Shown here in pieces: positions 5,896-6,120 of a DNA stretch of 6,120 nucleotides. The position numbers were made by a program, and so were the translations under genes. The DNA lies in contig CAMWRR010000116.1 of NCBI GenBank assembly GCA_947176715.1, positions 1 to 6,120 of the forward strand, given 5' to 3'. The first letter of the stretch is position 1, and every line of letters begins with the position of its first letter. The stretch comes from an uncultured Rikenellaceae bacterium. Lineage in GTDB: Bacteria; Bacteroidota; Bacteroidia; Bacteroidales; Rikenellaceae. The notes under the pieces were generated by a model. That model was not told the origin of the DNA. It did no database searches and saw only the letters and a program-made list of their open reading frames with translations.

Positions 5896-5973
5896 AAAGG
5901 CCTACGGGCTTCGTGCCTCAGCCCGGGAAAGCATAAAGGCTTGCGGTCCTTGTGCCTAGGACAGGGTAAAGCG
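5896..5973 (+). repeat. Two-unit 39-base tandem repeat, each unit a hairpin
   Basis: Unit 1 (5896-5934) and unit 2 (5935-5973) both begin AAAGGC and share CGG, GTGCCT and GGG blocks, with about three quarters of positions identical over the first 32. Unit 1 forms CGGGCT/AGCCCG (5905-5910 with 5920-5925); unit 2 forms GTCCT/AGGAC (5946-5950 with 5958-5962). Both stems are in the same register of the unit (paired positions sum to 40), around a shared loop containing GTGCCT. Confidence 0.6.
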
Positions 5974-5981
5974 GAACTGTG
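5970..5981 (+). repeat. AGCGGAA-type word, copy 2
   Basis: agcggaactgtg follows the tandem hairpin repeat directly and overlaps its last bases. It differs from the other two copies by one inserted C. Confidence 0.4.
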
Positions 5982-6014
5982 ATCTATGTTCTCGCTGACA
6001 CACGGACGTGGTAG

Positions 6015-6035
6015 AGCGGAATGTGTCTGATTGCC
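6015..6035 (+). repeat. AGCGGAA-type word, copy 3
   Basis: This copy repeats 17 of 21 bases of copy 1. It is followed by GCCATAGAC (6032-6040), a 9-mer also present right after inverted copy C (5651-5659), so the segments look shuffled from a common set. Confidence 0.4.
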
Positions 6036-6098
6036 ATAGACCTCTGGCAGGGGCATACCTTATCTTTATGACGTGTTTTATATTGCTGCCCCTATGTT

Positions 6099-6118
6099 GC
6101 CCTCGCTGGCGCTCGGGC
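6099..6118 (+). repeat. CGCT-type dispersed repeat, copy E, at the right edge
   Basis: Identical over 20 bases to copy A (5499-5518). The flanks differ, so the identity is confined to the element itself, as for a dispersed element rather than a long duplication. The element may continue past the window. Confidence 0.7.
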
Positions 6119-6120
6119 CG

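Larger units (their letters stand above)
5360..6120. other. 760-base gene-free region rich in short GC-rich repeats
   Basis: No reading frame here looks like a real protein. The longest open stretches, 5450-5770 and 5794-5982 on the plus strand, have Trp/Cys/Pro-rich, low-complexity translations made of the repeats themselves (for example PRWRSG from the CGCTGGCG element). No tRNA, rRNA or transposase remnant was recognised, and no TAnnTTTG box on either strand. The region holds the dispersed CGCT element, a 39-base tandem duplication, a strong GC hairpin and the AGCGGAA word, listed separately. It is best described as intergenic repeat DNA, possibly REP-like, downstream of the thiL operon. 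Confidence 0.7.

Noticed and set aside
5794..5982. 62-codon open frame with a 13-residue repeat (KGLRASCLSPGK / KGLRSLCLGQGK)
   Set aside because: The peptide repeat only reflects the 39-base DNA repeat, whose period happens to be a multiple of three. The base changes keep stem pairing rather than the amino acids, so structure is the better explanation.
5498..6118. A CRISPR array
   Set aside because: The copies differ in orientation, spacing and sequence, with no regular 25-40 base spacers and no cas gene.
6068..6120. Open frame starting MTCFILLPLCC and running off the right edge
   Set aside because: Only 17 codons are visible, they run into repeat copy E, and no -7 box precedes the ATG (TATCTTTA lacks the final G). 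Nothing supports a gene.

Overview
The window looks like chromosomal DNA of a GC-rich member of the Bacteroidales (Bacteroidota). The evidence is the Bacteroidota-type promoter -7 boxes (TAnnTTTG) in front of both divergent operons, the near absence of Shine-Dalgarno sequences, a UvrA with an altered first zinc finger, and an FtsB/DivIC-type protein of the form seen in this phylum. Isoleucine is written mostly as ATA (25 of 31 Ile codons in the uvrA fragment) although the DNA is GC-rich. I cannot name a genus from the sequence alone.

Layout: two operons diverge from a roughly 300-base intergenic region (2978-3281). Leftward, in transcription order, come a YafV-type omega-amidase/nitrilase-family hydrolase (2977-2192), a GH23 lytic transglycosylase (2131-1202) and the first 398 codons of uvrA (1196 to beyond base 1). 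The last two are only 5 bases apart. Rightward come thiL (3282-4250), thiD (4247-5050, ATGA overlap with thiL) and a small FtsB/DivIC-like division protein (5066-5359).

ThiD phosphorylates the pyrimidine precursor of thiamine and ThiL makes thiamine diphosphate, so the rightward operon pairs two kinases of thiamine synthesis and adds a divisome gene. The leftward operon mixes metabolite repair, cell-wall turnover and nucleotide excision repair, which looks like ordinary housekeeping co-transcription rather than one pathway.

The last 760 bases (5360-6120) hold no gene I can support. They are a mosaic of short GC-rich repeats: five copies of a CGCT-type element in both orientations (two sharing an identical 20-mer exactly 600 bases apart), a 39-base tandem duplication whose two units form hairpins in the same register with two compensatory base-pair changes, a strong GC-rich hairpin, and three copies of an AGCGGAA-type word. 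This is the least ordinary part of the window. I read it as REP-like intergenic repeat DNA that may be transcribed into structured RNA; nothing in it shows a new protein system.
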